From assembly GCA_027459705.1 (NCBI GenBank), contig DAIDHM010000156.1:1-47444 (forward strand): a stretch of 47,444 nt of DNA, written 5' to 3'. This document shows, piece by piece, positions 9,079-18,317 of the stretch (positions are counted from its first letter, which is position 1; each line of letters starts with the position of its first letter). The notes under the pieces were generated by a model, which was given only the letters and a program-made list of their open reading frames with translations, ran no database searches and was not told the DNA's origin. A program made the translations under genes and the position numbers. This stretch comes from Ktedonobacteria bacterium (lineage in GTDB: Bacteria > Chloroflexota > Ktedonobacteria > Ktedonobacterales > JACDGC01).

Positions 9079-9141
9079 TCGAATATGATGGTGATGGTGA
9101 CGATGGATCTCGATTGTGGAGCTACGCGGTGAGATCAACAT
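9073..9141 (-). CDS. hisL: Histidine operon leader peptide
   Basis: A 22-codon frame beginning with ATG at 9141, preceded four bases upstream by GGAG, and ending in TGA at 9073-9075. Codons 13-19 read His-Arg-His-His-His-His-His, six His codons in seven. This is the classic design of an amino-acid operon leader: low histidyl-tRNA stalls the ribosome and changes RNA folding ahead of hisG. It sits ~55 bases after a good promoter and ~200 bases before hisG on the same strand. The stop codon lies within one arm of an inverted repeat. Function is inferred, but the His run is hard to explain otherwise. Confidence 0.88.
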   Translation of the reverse strand: MLISPRSSTIEIHRHHHHHIRG

Positions 9142-9195
9142 ACGTCTCCGTCGCTGAACGCTTGGCGCCGACAGGAAATTCGCGGAACCACCTAT

Positions 9196-9225
9196 ATTCT
9201 ATCATACGGCACATGGGGCCGACAA
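9196..9225 (-). promoter_or_regulatory. Promoter of the histidine operon
   Basis: On the minus strand TTGTCG (9220-9225) and TAGAAT (9196-9201) are separated by 18 bases, a good sigma-70 type match, placed ~55 bases upstream of the leader peptide start. An overlapping TATGAT offers an alternative -10. Confidence 0.6.
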
Positions 9226-9405
9226 GTACGCGTGCGCAATCAAACAGGGCCTTTTAAAGATAGGCGCGATGCCTTTTTTGTTATGGACGAGGATTATGAT
9301 ACCGTTTTGGCATGAGACAACTGCCGATTGCAGCCAAGAGTCCTTGCTTAACATGCCAGGCAACATTCAAGATTGTTAGCCGCTGGCCCGACTCAATTGT
9401 GGGCA

Positions 9406-9433
9406 GTGTGAAGCACGTCGCCGTGCTTCACAC
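9406..9433. terminator. Perfect 12-bp hairpin, probable terminator of the 9574-10098 gene
   Basis: GTGTGAAGCACG (9406-9417) and its exact inverse (9422-9433) flank a TCGC tetraloop. It lies after the stop of the minus-strand gene at 9574 and before the his promoter, so it would insulate the operon. No U-tract follows on either strand. The surrounding 9226-9573 holds no other recognisable feature. Confidence 0.55.
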
Positions 9434-9573
9434 CAAACAACCTCTGCCATATGCTCAACCGTACTACCCAGGTTGTCGTTATTGTCGCGCTCCATTATGG
9501 GTTTTCTGGTAGGCAACGTTGTGCAGAGGTCAGGAATCGTGTCGGTCGAAGTCATTCTGTCAACTGGCCCATG

Positions 9574-10098
9574 TTATTGCTGACGTGCATTGGCAATAGA
9601 TTTGGCGACAATACCCATGATGAAAGCGACCATGACGAAGATCGGACCAAGCCCAAAATCACTGAGAGTTGCACCAAGCTGTGGGGACGACGTGTTGGCG
9701 ATGGCAAAGGAAACTCCGGCCGCACTGACGGCCGCGAAGATGATACCTAGGACTGACATGGTTATCGGAAAATCACTATCCAGGACCTTGCCACGGCGCA
9801 CTAATCCGATGATTCCTGTGGAAAGCATAACCAGTAACATGCCGAGAATCGCGATATCCAGAATTTCGGCAATCCCAATGCTGCCACCGTTCTGCACTAT
9901 CACTTTCGCGTTGGTAAAGAGATCGAATGCTGAGTAATTTCCGCTATTGACCCATTGAAAGGTAAAAAATCCGATAACTCCAACGATGCCACCGACGGTC
10001 TCGATGGCAGGGGTGATCATGTTGGCTTTGGGTTCATACTTTTTGCGTACTGGTGCGGCTGCTTCGGGGATTGGTGTTGTCTGTGGATCCGCGTACAT
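9574..10098 (-). CDS. Membrane protein of unknown function (four transmembrane segments)
   Basis: A 174-residue protein with a ~25-residue basic cytoplasmic N-terminus and four hydrophobic segments, roughly residues 30-50, 78-98, 110-135 and 148-168. The start ATG at 10098 is preceded by GAGGAGG. I recognise no conserved catalytic motif or family. It is transcribed alone: a promoter candidate lies upstream and a hairpin follows. Its position just upstream of the histidine operon on the same strand does not imply a link, since the hairpin and separate his promoter intervene. Confidence 0.75.
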   Translation of the reverse strand: MYADPQTTPIPEAAAPVRKKYEPKANMITPAIETVGGIVGVIGFFTFQWVNSGNYSAFDLFTNAKVIVQNGGSIGIAEILDIAILGMLLVMLSTGIIGLVRRGKVLDSDFPITMSVLGIIFAAVSAAGVSFAIANTSSPQLGATLSDFGLGPIFVMVAFIMGIVAKSIANARQQ

Positions 10099-10217
10099 CG
10101 TTTGACCTCCTCAAAATAGTCGGTTTCTGTCGAAAAAGTCCGAACCGGGCTATCCGGCGGCACCGATCTCACAACCGACCCAGCGTGCTTGAATGGGGTT
10201 GGCTGTATTGTAGGTAC

Positions 10218-10245
10218 ATTATGTTAAATTTATGTTATATTTCAA
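10218..10245 (-). promoter_or_regulatory. Candidate promoter of the membrane protein gene
   Basis: Minus-strand TTGAAA (10240-10245) and CATAAT (10218-10223) with 16-base spacing in an AT-rich patch, ~120 bases upstream of the start at 10098. Confidence 0.4.
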
Positions 10246-10691
10246 GAGGATCTGCGCCATATTTCGCACAATTTGCCAATTTCCTACTTCCGAGGCAATA
10301 ACTGGAAACGACTCCCGCCTGGCCTGGTGACTTACAAAGTGAGCAAAAACAATGAAGAAAATCTTCATCAAGGAAATCATCTTGTCAGGTGAATCTACGT
10401 TACATGCCCTACGTCGATCAGTTGGGGCTCATACTGTTGAGATCTGCGATATCATTCCTGACATCTCGCTTTCGTTATGCTTGGTATCACTCCTCTGGCG
10501 GCATGAGATCTATCGTGCAAGAGTGCGTTTGATGCACAACAAGCGCACGCGACAGCCACTGGCACAATCTGCTATGATCTGGTCAGAGAGATCGCGCGTA
10601 TGCGACCGGCAATGGACCTTCCGCCAGGAGCGGACCTTCCGCTTTGTCATGGTCAGAATGAATCAGCGCGACCAGCGGAGAGATGAGACTT
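10246..10691. other. Intergenic region upstream of ispG
   Basis: About 450 bases between two divergent genes without a convincing gene. A weak plus-strand promoter candidate is GCGACA (10549-10554), 18 bases, TATGAT (10573-10578). The 11-mer GGACCTTCCGC occurs twice, 18 bases apart, just before the ispG ribosome site. No tRNA or riboswitch was recognised. Confidence 0.4.
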
Positions 10692-11939
10692 ATGCGGCGA
10701 AAGACGCGACAGATACATATCGGTAATCTGCCTATCGGGAGCGCGTACCCCATTACGGTACAATCGATGACGACAACCTACACGCGGGATGTCGAAACAA
10801 CCGTCGCTCAGATAAAGCGACTGGAAGATGTTGGTTGCGAAATGGTCCGGGTCGCCGTCCCCGAACCCATCGATGCCGAAGCACTTGGAGCCATTAAGCG
10901 GCAGATGCGCGTGCCGCTCAGCGCTGATATTCACTATAAGCCCGAACTCGCTATGATCGCCATTGCTCAAGGCGCTGACGAGATCCGTGTCAATCCAGGT
11001 AACCTCTTGGGGGGACGTGATTCCTTCTCTAAGATCGTCGAAGCATGTAAAGCGGCCGATCGCGCGATCCGCATCGGTGTCAACTCTGGTTCAATCGACG
11101 CCCTGGATCAACGCGCGGCTGGCATGCGTAAGGTCTCCGTTCGGTTGCGAGCTGATGGAACCTTCGAGCGTGACGATCCCGCCGAGGCACGGCGTCGCGA
11201 GCGGGAAGAACTCACCGCACGCATGGTCGAGCGTGCGCTGGAATATTGCCAGTGGGCCGAAGACCTGAATTTCACCAACTATAATGTCTCGCTCAAATCT
11301 TCGAATGTGCTGACCGCCGTTCAGGCCTACCGCATGTTTGCGGCGCAGACGGATGTACCGCTGCATCTTGGCATTACCGAAGCGGGGACACTCGTAACGG
11401 GCGCGGTGAAATCATCCGTTGGTTTCGCACTGCTCCTGGCGGATGGCATCGGCGATACGATCCGTGTTTCCCTGACTGCTGAACCAGAAGAGGAGATACC
11501 AGTCGCCTATGAGATCCTGCGCTCGCTGGATTTACGCGATCGTGGGGTTACATTCGTCTCGTGCCCAAGTTGCGGCCGTGTAGAAATTGACATTCTGCGC
11601 GTGGCCAACGAAGTCGAGAAACGACTTGCGAAAGTCCAGACGCCTATCCATGTCGCCGTGATGGGTTGTGTGGTCAACGGCCCTGGCGAATCGCGCGATG
11701 CCGACGTCGGTCTTGCAGGTGGACGTGGACGAGGGGTCATCTTCCGCAAAGGCGAAATCGTGCGGACCGTGCCAGAGAGCGAATTCCTTGACGCGGTCCT
11801 TCAAGAGGTCGCCGCGCTGCTTCCCGAAGCCGAGGCAGAGTTAATCTACCCCGGCCATAACAAACTTGGCCCGGTCAGTGGCGGCCGAACCCGCAAGGAA
11901 GGCTACAAAACCCTTCCGATGTCGCAAGATAGCGAATAG
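10692..11939 (+). CDS. ispG: 4-hydroxy-3-methylbut-2-enyl diphosphate synthase IspG (GcpE)
   Basis: Penultimate enzyme of the non-mevalonate isoprenoid pathway, converting MEcPP to HMBPP with a [4Fe-4S] cluster. The cluster ligands are visible as SCPSCGR and, ~35 residues on, MGCVVNGPGE. Other family marks are VQSMTTTYTRDVE, RVNPGN and the LHLGITEAG strand. The ATG at 10692 is chosen because GGAGAG is suitably spaced; an ATG at 10683 sits only two bases after it. At 415 residues it matches the two-domain bacterial form. It appears monocistronic, ending at a long hairpin. Confidence 0.96.
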   Translation: MRRKTRQIHIGNLPIGSAYPITVQSMTTTYTRDVETTVAQIKRLEDVGCEMVRVAVPEPIDAEALGAIKRQMRVPLSADIHYKPELAMIAIAQGADEIRVNPGNLLGGRDSFSKIVEACKAADRAIRIGVNSGSIDALDQRAAGMRKVSVRLRADGTFERDDPAEARRREREELTARMVERALEYCQWAEDLNFTNYNVSLKSSNVLTAVQAYRMFAAQTDVPLHLGITEAGTLVTGAVKSSVGFALLLADGIGDTIRVSLTAEPEEEIPVAYEILRSLDLRDRGVTFVSCPSCGRVEIDILRVANEVEKRLAKVQTPIHVAVMGCVVNGPGESRDADVGLAGGRGRGVIFRKGEIVRTVPESEFLDAVLQEVAALLPEAEAELIYPGHNKLGPVSGGRTRKEGYKTLPMSQDSE

Positions 11940-12035
11940 AACATACGGAGAGTCAGGAAGGTGTGAACCTTCTCTCTCGCACCGGCTAAGCGAGCATATA
12001 GAAGATTCTCTCCGGAATGTTTGCTTAGGTTGTCA

Positions 12036-12086
12036 ACAGAGCGCAACGACACCAATCGATTATTCGATGGTGTCGTTGCGCTCTGT
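12036..12086. terminator. Long hairpin between ispG and the convergent propeller gene
   Basis: A 19-base arm from 12036 pairs exactly with the arm ending at 12086, and after one bulged A a further four pairs (TCGA) close a TTAT loop. It lies between convergent stops (11939 and 12155) and could terminate both. No U-tract follows. Confidence 0.7.
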
Positions 12087-12154
12087 GTTGTGCGTGAAGG
12101 TCGCCACTGAGCCGTCTTTCGCTCATACTGACAGTGAGTTCCAAAACCCTTCGG

Positions 12155-15100
12155 TTATGGCGAAGTCAGAGTAACTCCTTTGAACGTCGCCGTACAGAGC
12201 GTCCCGCTCGCATGTGAGGTCAAGGCAAGGCCACCGAGCAAAGAGCCAGTCATCTGAATTGTGACCGTCGATCCAGGCACCAGTGTCCAGGTGACCCCGT
12301 CAGTTGACGTAAAGGCGCTGTAGCTCGTCGTACCACTGCGCACGACGCGGAGGTACGCGGGGGCTGTCCCCGCTATGGCTATCGCTTGCTGCGCTTGTAT
12401 GCCCGCCGCGCTGCGATACTGGATCAAGATTCCAGCGCCTGGTGACACCGCGGCGAGATAAAACGCGGACCCCGGATCCGTCGTGGCGCGGAACATCACG
12501 CCCGCCTTGGCGTAGGTATTGGTGTTTGTCAGGCTGACCACTTGTGTCGAGAGCGTCGCGTCAGCCGCAATTGTCTGATATTCATAGCGGAAATGGTCCG
12601 CCGTGCCCCAGATATCGCTTCCTGCCGCATTCACCGTCCAGGTGCCAGTGGTCGAATTATAGCTCTCGCTGCTCGCTGGTGTAGGATTACCGATATCCTG
12701 GCAGGTCCATCCAGCCGGGCAGGTGGATGGTGGAGGTGGTGGCACGGTTGTGGCGAGACCCACCGCCGCGAAGCCCGCCGTGCTGGGCGTCCCATTCGCA
12801 TGCGAGGTCACGGCCAGCCCTGCCAGCACCGCGCCTGACATCGCGATCGTCACGGTCGAACCCGGCACCAACGTCCACGTCACTCCATCGCTGGAGGTGT
12901 AGGCGGTGAAGCCCGTCCCACCGCTGCGTACGACGCGCAGGTAGATCGGGACCGTGCCTGCGGCACTTGTCGCTTGCGTGGCGGAGCCCCCTGCGACAGC
13001 TCGATATTGGATCAGGACGCCATTCGTGGGAGTGATAGCAACAATGTAGAACGCGGAAGCCTGATCACTGTTAGCGCGGATCATCACGCCGGCTTTGGCG
13101 TAGGGTGAGGTATTGGTCTGACTCGTCACCTGGGCGGAGAGCGTCCCATCGCCGCTCAAGGTCTGATATTCATAGCGAAAACTATCCGCCGTACCCCAGA
13201 TATCGCTGCCTCCACCGGTCACCGTCCAGGCCCCGGTACTCGCATTATAACTTTCACTCCCTACCGGGGATGGCGCGCCGATATCCTGGCACGTCCAGCC
13301 ACTCGGGCAGGCGGACGGTGGAGGTGGTGGCACGGTTGTGGCGAGACTCACCGCCGCGAAGCCCGCCGTGCTGGGCGTCCCATTCGCATGCGAAGTCACG
13401 GCCAGCCCTGCCAGCACCGCGCCCGACATCGCGATCGTCACGGTCGAACCCGGCACCAACGTCCACGTCACTCCATCGCTGGAGGTGTAGGCGCTGAAGC
13501 CCGTCCCACCGCTGCGTACGACGCGCAGGTAGATCGGGACCGTGCCTGAGGCACTTGTCGCTTGCGTGGCGGAGCCCCCTGCGACAGCCCGATATTGGAT
13601 CAGGACGCCATTGGCGGGGGTAATCGCGGCAAAATAGTATGAGGAAGCAAGATCGGCAGTTGCGCGGAACATGACTCCCGCTTTGGCGTAGGGCGAGGTA
13701 TTGGTCTGACTCGTCACCTGGGCGGAGAGCGTCCCATCGCCGCTCAAGGTCTGATACTCATAGCGGAAGTGATCCGCCGTGCCCCAGATATCACTGCCAC
13801 CTGCTGTCACCGTCCAGGCGCCGGTGGTCGAATTATAGTTCTCGCTGCCCGCCGGGGATGGCGCGCCGATATCCTGGCATGTCCAGCCGCTCGGGCAGGT
13901 GATCGCGGCGAGGGTGACGGACGCGAAACTCACCGCGCTGGCGACCCCATTATCATGTGAGGTTACCGCTAATCCGGCCAGGATAGTCCCGGTCATCGCG
14001 ATGGTCACAGTCGAACCTGGTACAAGTGTCCACGTCACTCCATCAGTTGACGTATAGGTGCTGAAATTCGTCCCACCAGTCCGCGCGACGCGCAGATACA
14101 CCGGCACGACACCACTGGGATTCGCGGCATTCTGCGCGTAACCACCCGCGGTTGCGCGGTACTGGATCAAGATGCCATTATTTGGCGAGATTGCCGCCAG
14201 ATAATAAGCTGAGCCAGGATCGGTGGTTGCCCGGAACATGACACCGCCTTTGGCATAGGGTGACGTATTGGTCTGACTCGTCACCTCAGCCGAGAGCGCG
14301 CCATCGCTATTGATGGATTGGTACTCGAAGCGGAATTGATCGTAGTTGCTCCAGATATCATTTCCGCCGCCGCTCACTGACCATACACCAGTGGTGGAAT
14401 TATATGATTCGCTCCCCGCCGGTGATGGCACGCCGATATCCTGGCACGTCCAGCTACTCGGGCAAGTTGGTGCTGGCGGTGGTGGTGCTGACGTGGAGAC
14501 ACTCACACCGGCATAGGTGGCGGTACTGAGTGCGCCAGCATTGTGCGACGTGATGGCGATACCCGCCAGAACGGAACCGGTGGTAGAGAGTGTCAAGGAT
14601 GAACCCGTAATGAATGTATAGGTAAATCCATCCGTAGAAGTGTATGCAGAGTACGTCTGGCTATTGCGCACGATCCGCAAGTCAGCTGGCGTGCCGCCCG
14701 CGTAACTGAGCAATTGCTGGGCGCTCCCACCTTGTGCCGAACGATATTGGATCTCGATACCGTTGGCGGGAGTGAGGAAGATGCCATAGTACATCGCGCC
14801 AGGATCAGTCGAGGCGCGCATCATGACGCCAGCTTTCGCATACGCGCTGGTATTGGTCTGTGTGAGCACCTGCGCGGTCACCACCCCATCTCCAGCGAGC
14901 GATTGCCAGTCATAATGAAATTGATCACTTGTCCCCCAGATGTCATTGCCCGCACCGCTCTGGGTCCATTGCCTGGAAGTGGCATCGAACGACTCAGTCC
15001 CCGTTAAGGCGGGCAAGCCAATGTCCGCGCACGACCACCCGCCGGGGCAGGAGGCTGATTGTGTGGCAGTGGTCACCGTCGTCGGTGGACCAATTGCCAC

Positions 15101-17146
15101 CCCGGTATACGCAGCGGACTCCATCGCGCCAGCGGTAGTTGATCCGCTACTGGTGGCGATACCAGCCAAAATGGTCGTCGGCATAATCATCGTGACAAAT
15201 GATCCTGGCACAAGAGTGAAGGTCACCCCGTCCGTTGAAGTCGCGACGACAAAATTGTTCCCACTGTGTTGCATGAGTAGCCAGCGCGGTAACGTCGTGG
15301 TGGAAAGACTCGTCGCTGTTGTCGTTACGCCATTGAAGGCGGTGCGATACGAGACTGTCAACGTCGTACCACTGATTAACGCCGCGACAAATGGCGAGCC
15401 AGCATCGACGCGTTGCCGCAACATGACCCCCGCCTGGCCAGTTGCCGACCCGATCATCGAGGAGACCTGCGCCAATATTTGGACGGGACCGGTGGCATTC
15501 TGCGCGATCAAGCGGAACTGATCGCTGGATCCGCCAATGCCATACCCTCCGGACGCCACAGACCAGACGGATCCACTGATCGACTCTGAACCACTGGTGG
15601 TGGGTGCTCCGATGTCCTGGCAGGCCCACCCGGTCGGACAGTTCGCGTCCGCTGGTGGCGTCGGAGGAATGGTAGGTGCGAAGGCATAGAGGGTGCCATC
15701 GACCGCACCAGCGAAGACCATCCCTTCGGCAATTGAAGGGGCGGCATAGATCCCCGCGGTCTGATAAGTGAAGATCGACGCACCGGTGGCGGCGTTGAGC
15801 ACTTCCAGGACGTTACCGGCCGCCTCAATGACGGTATTATCGATGTAGTCAGTAGCGCTCAAGACATATCCAGGAGCGCCATGTTCCCAGAGATAGGCGC
15901 CCGTCGCAGGATTGATGGCGCGGACTGAACCACTATAACTGACTCCACCAATGAGAGTATTTCCCCCGCCCTCATAGAGTGTTGATCCATCAAACGATGC
16001 CGCGGAGATACTGCCATCCCCAAGATCAGGTGAAGGTCCGCCTATCGCGATCTGGTCTTGCCAGACTGGCCCAGCGGCCAGATTGGTTCGATTGAGCGCG
16101 TAAAAGATCCCATTTTTGGAGGGGGCACCGACTAATTGGCGGCCATTACTATCAGTAAATAGTGTTGGCGAAGCCCCGAAATCATTATCTGGCGAGGCAA
16201 ATTGCGCAGCGGGCACCTGCCATGAGCCTTTCACACTCAGACTGGTCGGGTCCACGGCAACGATCGATTGTCCATATCCACTATCCGCGTTGCCAGTCGA
16301 AAGATAGATGGTATTGCTCGTGGCATCGTAGGCTGGCGTGCTCCAGATAGATCCGCCGACATGGCCGGTGAGGACGGTTTGCAAACTATTGACGAGCACA
16401 TGAGTAGTCAGGTTGATCTGGAGGAATTTGCCGACAATCAACGGAATATCGCAATTGCTCGCGAGGCCAATATACGCTGACCCATTGAGGATCAGTGGGC
16501 TGGACCAGTTATACAGACCACCAGTTGGGCTATTGTCTCCCAGGAGGTAGGTCCAAAGTACCGCGCCGGTGGTGGCATTGAGGGCATAGAAATTTGCGTC
16601 GCCACCGAGGACGTAGACAACCCCATTGACGACGCTGGCGGTGGAGGTGACGCCGAGCGTGCTGGGATTACAATTCGATGACGTCGTCTGTCCCAGAAAC
16701 GTTTTCCAGATGAGCGCGCCAGTGGTGGCATTGAGGGCATATTCATAGCCATCCCAGGAGCCGATGTAGACGACGCCACTGACCACAGTCGCGCTCGATG
16801 CGATGACTCCCCCGGTCTTGAAGGTCCATTGTGGTGTCAAAAATGGGGCATTCGCGGTCGTAACGGTGGTATCGGGACTGGCGGAGGTATGGCTGGTATC
16901 ATGCAGATACATCGGCCAATCCGAGGTGGTCGCCACGTGTGGTTGTGATCCTATCCCTAGGGCATTGGCCGTCCCGATCGTGACCAAGGGAGCCATGACG
17001 CTGATCAGCATGCCGAGGAACAACCCCAGTGTGTAGCGAATATCAAAATGGTTCATCCAGCTAGATCTACCGTCAGCCGAGGTCACTCTGCTGCTTACCA
17101 AATTCCGCTGGTTCCGCGTCTTTTGCTCCGCGCGCTGAATGTCCAT
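12155..17146 (-). CDS. Giant exported PQQ-like beta-propeller protein with six C-terminal beta-sandwich modules
   Basis: 1663 residues from ATG 17146, chosen because AGGAG lies seven bases upstream. Residues ~1-37 are basic, ~38-62 form a membrane or signal segment, ~75-490 are a PQQ-type propeller with repeated blocks such as YALNATTGA.LW, and ~498-1663 are six modules of ~190 residues. Each module starts with CPxGWxCxDIG, continues with GSESYNSTTG and GxDIWG, and has YAKAGVMFRA. These modules resemble concanavalin-like DUF1349 domains; that is inference. No catalytic residues are recognised. Modules 4-6 are nearly identical, implying recent duplication. It heads a set with two related proteins at 18318 and 22064. 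Likely a cell-surface or secreted adhesive or scaffold protein. Confidence 0.85.
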   Translation of the reverse strand: MDIQRAEQKTRNQRNLVSSRVTSADGRSSWMNHFDIRYTLGLFLGMLISVMAPLVTIGTANALGIGSQPHVATTSDWPMYLHDTSHTSASPDTTVTTANAPFLTPQWTFKTGGVIASSATVVSGVVYIGSWDGYEYALNATTGALIWKTFLGQTTSSNCNPSTLGVTSTASVVNGVVYVLGGDANFYALNATTGAVLWTYLLGDNSPTGGLYNWSSPLILNGSAYIGLASNCDIPLIVGKFLQINLTTHVLVNSLQTVLTGHVGGSIWSTPAYDATSNTIYLSTGNADSGYGQSIVAVDPTSLSVKGSWQVPAAQFASPDNDFGASPTLFTDSNGRQLVGAPSKNGIFYALNRTNLAAGPVWQDQIAIGGPSPDLGDGSISAASFDGSTLYEGGGNTLIGGVSYSGSVRAINPATGAYLWEHGAPGYVLSATDYIDNTVIEAAGNVLEVLNAATGASIFTYQTAGIYAAPSIAEGMVFAGAVDGTLYAFAPTIPPTPPADANCPTGWACQDIGAPTTSGSESISGSVWSVASGGYGIGGSSDQFRLIAQNATGPVQILAQVSSMIGSATGQAGVMLRQRVDAGSPFVAALISGTTLTVSYRTAFNGVTTTATSLSTTTLPRWLLMQHSGNNFVVATSTDGVTFTLVPGSFVTMIMPTTILAGIATSSGSTTAGAMESAAYTGVAIGPPTTVTTATQSASCPGGWSCADIGLPALTGTESFDATSRQWTQSGAGNDIWGTSDQFHYDWQSLAGDGVVTAQVLTQTNTSAYAKAGVMMRASTDPGAMYYGIFLTPANGIEIQYRSAQGGSAQQLLSYAGGTPADLRIVRNSQTYSAYTSTDGFTYTFITGSSLTLSTTGSVLAGIAITSHNAGALSTATYAGVSVSTSAPPPPAPTCPSSWTCQDIGVPSPAGSESYNSTTGVWSVSGGGNDIWSNYDQFRFEYQSINSDGALSAEVTSQTNTSPYAKGGVMFRATTDPGSAYYLAAISPNNGILIQYRATAGGYAQNAANPSGVVPVYLRVARTGGTNFSTYTSTDGVTWTLVPGSTVTIAMTGTILAGLAVTSHDNGVASAVSFASVTLAAITCPSGWTCQDIGAPSPAGSENYNSTTGAWTVTAGGSDIWGTADHFRYEYQTLSGDGTLSAQVTSQTNTSPYAKAGVMFRATADLASSYYFAAITPANGVLIQYRAVAGGSATQATSASGTVPIYLRVVRSGGTGFSAYTSSDGVTWTLVPGSTVTIAMSGAVLAGLAVTSHANGTPSTAGFAAVSLATTVPPPPPSACPSGWTCQDIGAPSPVGSESYNASTGAWTVTGGGSDIWGTADSFRYEYQTLSGDGTLSAQVTSQTNTSPYAKAGVMIRANSDQASAFYIVAITPTNGVLIQYRAVAGGSATQATSAAGTVPIYLRVVRSGGTGFTAYTSSDGVTWTLVPGSTVTIAMSGAVLAGLAVTSHANGTPSTAGFAAVGLATTVPPPPPSTCPAGWTCQDIGNPTPASSESYNSTTGTWTVNAAGSDIWGTADHFRYEYQTIAADATLSTQVVSLTNTNTYAKAGVMFRATTDPGSAFYLAAVSPGAGILIQYRSAAGIQAQQAIAIAGTAPAYLRVVRSGTTSYSAFTSTDGVTWTLVPGSTVTIQMTGSLLGGLALTSHASGTLCTATFKGVTLTSP
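12727..13902. repeat. Near-identical 588-bp tandem repeats within the giant protein gene
   Basis: Sequence from 12733 (GAGGTGGTGGCACGGTTG) recurs at 13321, an offset of 588 bases or 196 codons, with only scattered differences over long stretches. Neighbouring modules are similar but more diverged. This implies recent unequal exchange or gene conversion and also makes assembly errors possible here. Confidence 0.8.
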
Positions 17147-17618
17147 GCTCGTCTCCTTCGTGCAAGTCATGCCAGATCATCCGGCGAGTGAATCCACCAG
17201 GAGCATGCGGAAGTAATCAAATCAGCCGCAAACATCCCCTATCGCGCAAAAGCTACGTACTGACCTATAGTTGGCGGCAATGGTTAGTCTAAGTTTGGAG
17301 ATGCCGCTGCCGATCCAGTATGGTGTTACATGTGCTCAGCTGCGATCAGATCCTGGTAGAGGTACACATGTCATATCGGCTGAGGAATTGGCTTCGTGAG
17401 AGCCGGAAGTCTCGGATATGGCTTATTGGTAATATTCCATGATGCAGTACGTTACCCAAAAAGAGAAAAGCGAAACACATCTATAAGCTTCATTTAAGAT
17501 CGTCAGATGAACAGAGCGAAACGTAGAGAAAAAATATTGCCGAATAGTCAGTGGCAGAGAGATACCCCTGCGCATCGACTGTTCGGCAATATAAAAGTGG
17601 ATGAGATGCCAGGGATGG
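17147..17618. other. Intergenic region between propeller gene and lipoprotein gene
   Basis: About 470 bases without a convincing gene. It contains the terminator of the lipoprotein gene and must contain the promoter of the giant protein gene, but no strong -35/-10 pair was picked out. Confidence 0.4.
17529..17592 (-). terminator. Intrinsic terminator of the lipoprotein gene
   Basis: ATATTGCCGAA (17534-17544) pairs with TTCGGCAATAT (17582-17592), extended by four pairs after one mismatch. On the minus strand the stem is followed by six Ts (17534-17529). This is the only hairpin in the window with a clear U-tract. Confidence 0.75.
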
Positions 17619-18257
17619 TTACTGGCTGGTGGCCTGAAAAATCAAGATCTGGGTGAAATTTTCGCCATCAAGTTGCAGGCCATAACATCCCGCGCTCTGT
17701 AAGCGGAAGAACGTCGTCCACAATGACCAATTGCCTGGACCGGCAGATCCACCGTGCAAACGCAGATCATTTTGAATTGGTTCCGTACCTTCATTATTAC
17801 CGCGTAACTGGCCGAGGCCACCGTTGAAGCGAACCGCGCCTACCCCATCAAGTCGAGCGCCTCGCAGCAGTATCGGCCCGGTGTATGAAGGAGCAATTGC
17901 CCAAATTGCTTTAATGCCTCCCCAATTGCTGGTAGCATCCGGAAAAGATTCAGCAGGGGTGAAAGGCAGAGTCAAGCGCGGTCCGGTCCCCTGGACATAA
18001 ACTGGTGATGTCCCGGCTGCGAGTGGAAATGCTGGCACGGCTCCCGCAACGGTGGCGTTGATTGGGCAAGCTGCTCCAGCCTTAACGGTGGGCAATTTGA
18101 GAGGATTGCCACTCAATGTTGCCCACACGGGATTTGTGCTAGAAATAGTTGGCGTAGAGCGCACGGAAGCCCTCGAGTTGCCACACCCCGTCGCGAAAAT
18201 AGCCATGAAAGTTATGATGAGAAGGTAACCCGTGAACCTTGACTTGTGTCGAAACAA
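17619..18257 (-). CDS. Secreted lipoprotein of unknown function
   Basis: About 212 residues. The TTG at 18257 is preferred as start because GGAGGG lies four bases upstream; another TTG at 18269 is in frame but has no such site. The N-terminus has basic residues, a hydrophobic stretch (YLLIITFMAIFA) and a lipobox ending in ATGC, so the mature protein would be lipid-anchored outside the membrane. The rest is Gly/Pro/Asn-rich and beta-like with two further cysteines. I do not recognise the family. It lies between two propeller genes on the same strand but has its own terminator. Confidence 0.75.
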   Translation of the reverse strand: MFRHKSRFTGYLLIITFMAIFATGCGNSRASVRSTPTISSTNPVWATLSGNPLKLPTVKAGAACPINATVAGAVPAFPLAAGTSPVYVQGTGPRLTLPFTPAESFPDATSNWGGIKAIWAIAPSYTGPILLRGARLDGVGAVRFNGGLGQLRGNNEGTEPIQNDLRLHGGSAGPGNWSLWTTFFRLQSAGCYGLQLDGENFTQILIFQATSQ

Positions 18258-18275
18258 TGAACCCTCCAATGTAGA

Positions 18276-18309
18276 GAGAATGCGTCACGATTTTCCATGA
18301 CGCATTCTC
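18276..18309 (-). terminator. 12-bp hairpin after the 18318-21725 gene
   Basis: GAGAATGCGTCA (18276-18287) and its exact inverse (18298-18309) flank a 10-base loop, nine bases after the stop of the upstream minus-strand gene. No U-tract follows. Confidence 0.6.
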
Positions 18310-18317
18310 GTCTCACC

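Noticed and set aside
10557-10574. Sigma-54-like TGGCAC...TGC before ispG
   Set aside because: The GG-to-GC distance is eight rather than ten bases, so the -24/-12 spacing is wrong.
10352-10726. 124-codon frame before ispG
   Set aside because: No ribosome site, mixed composition, and it runs into the ispG coding region in another frame.
12542-16480. Several plus-strand frames opposite the giant propeller gene, e.g. 14940-15521
   Set aside because: They are antisense shadows caused by codon bias and repeats; no ribosome sites or domains.
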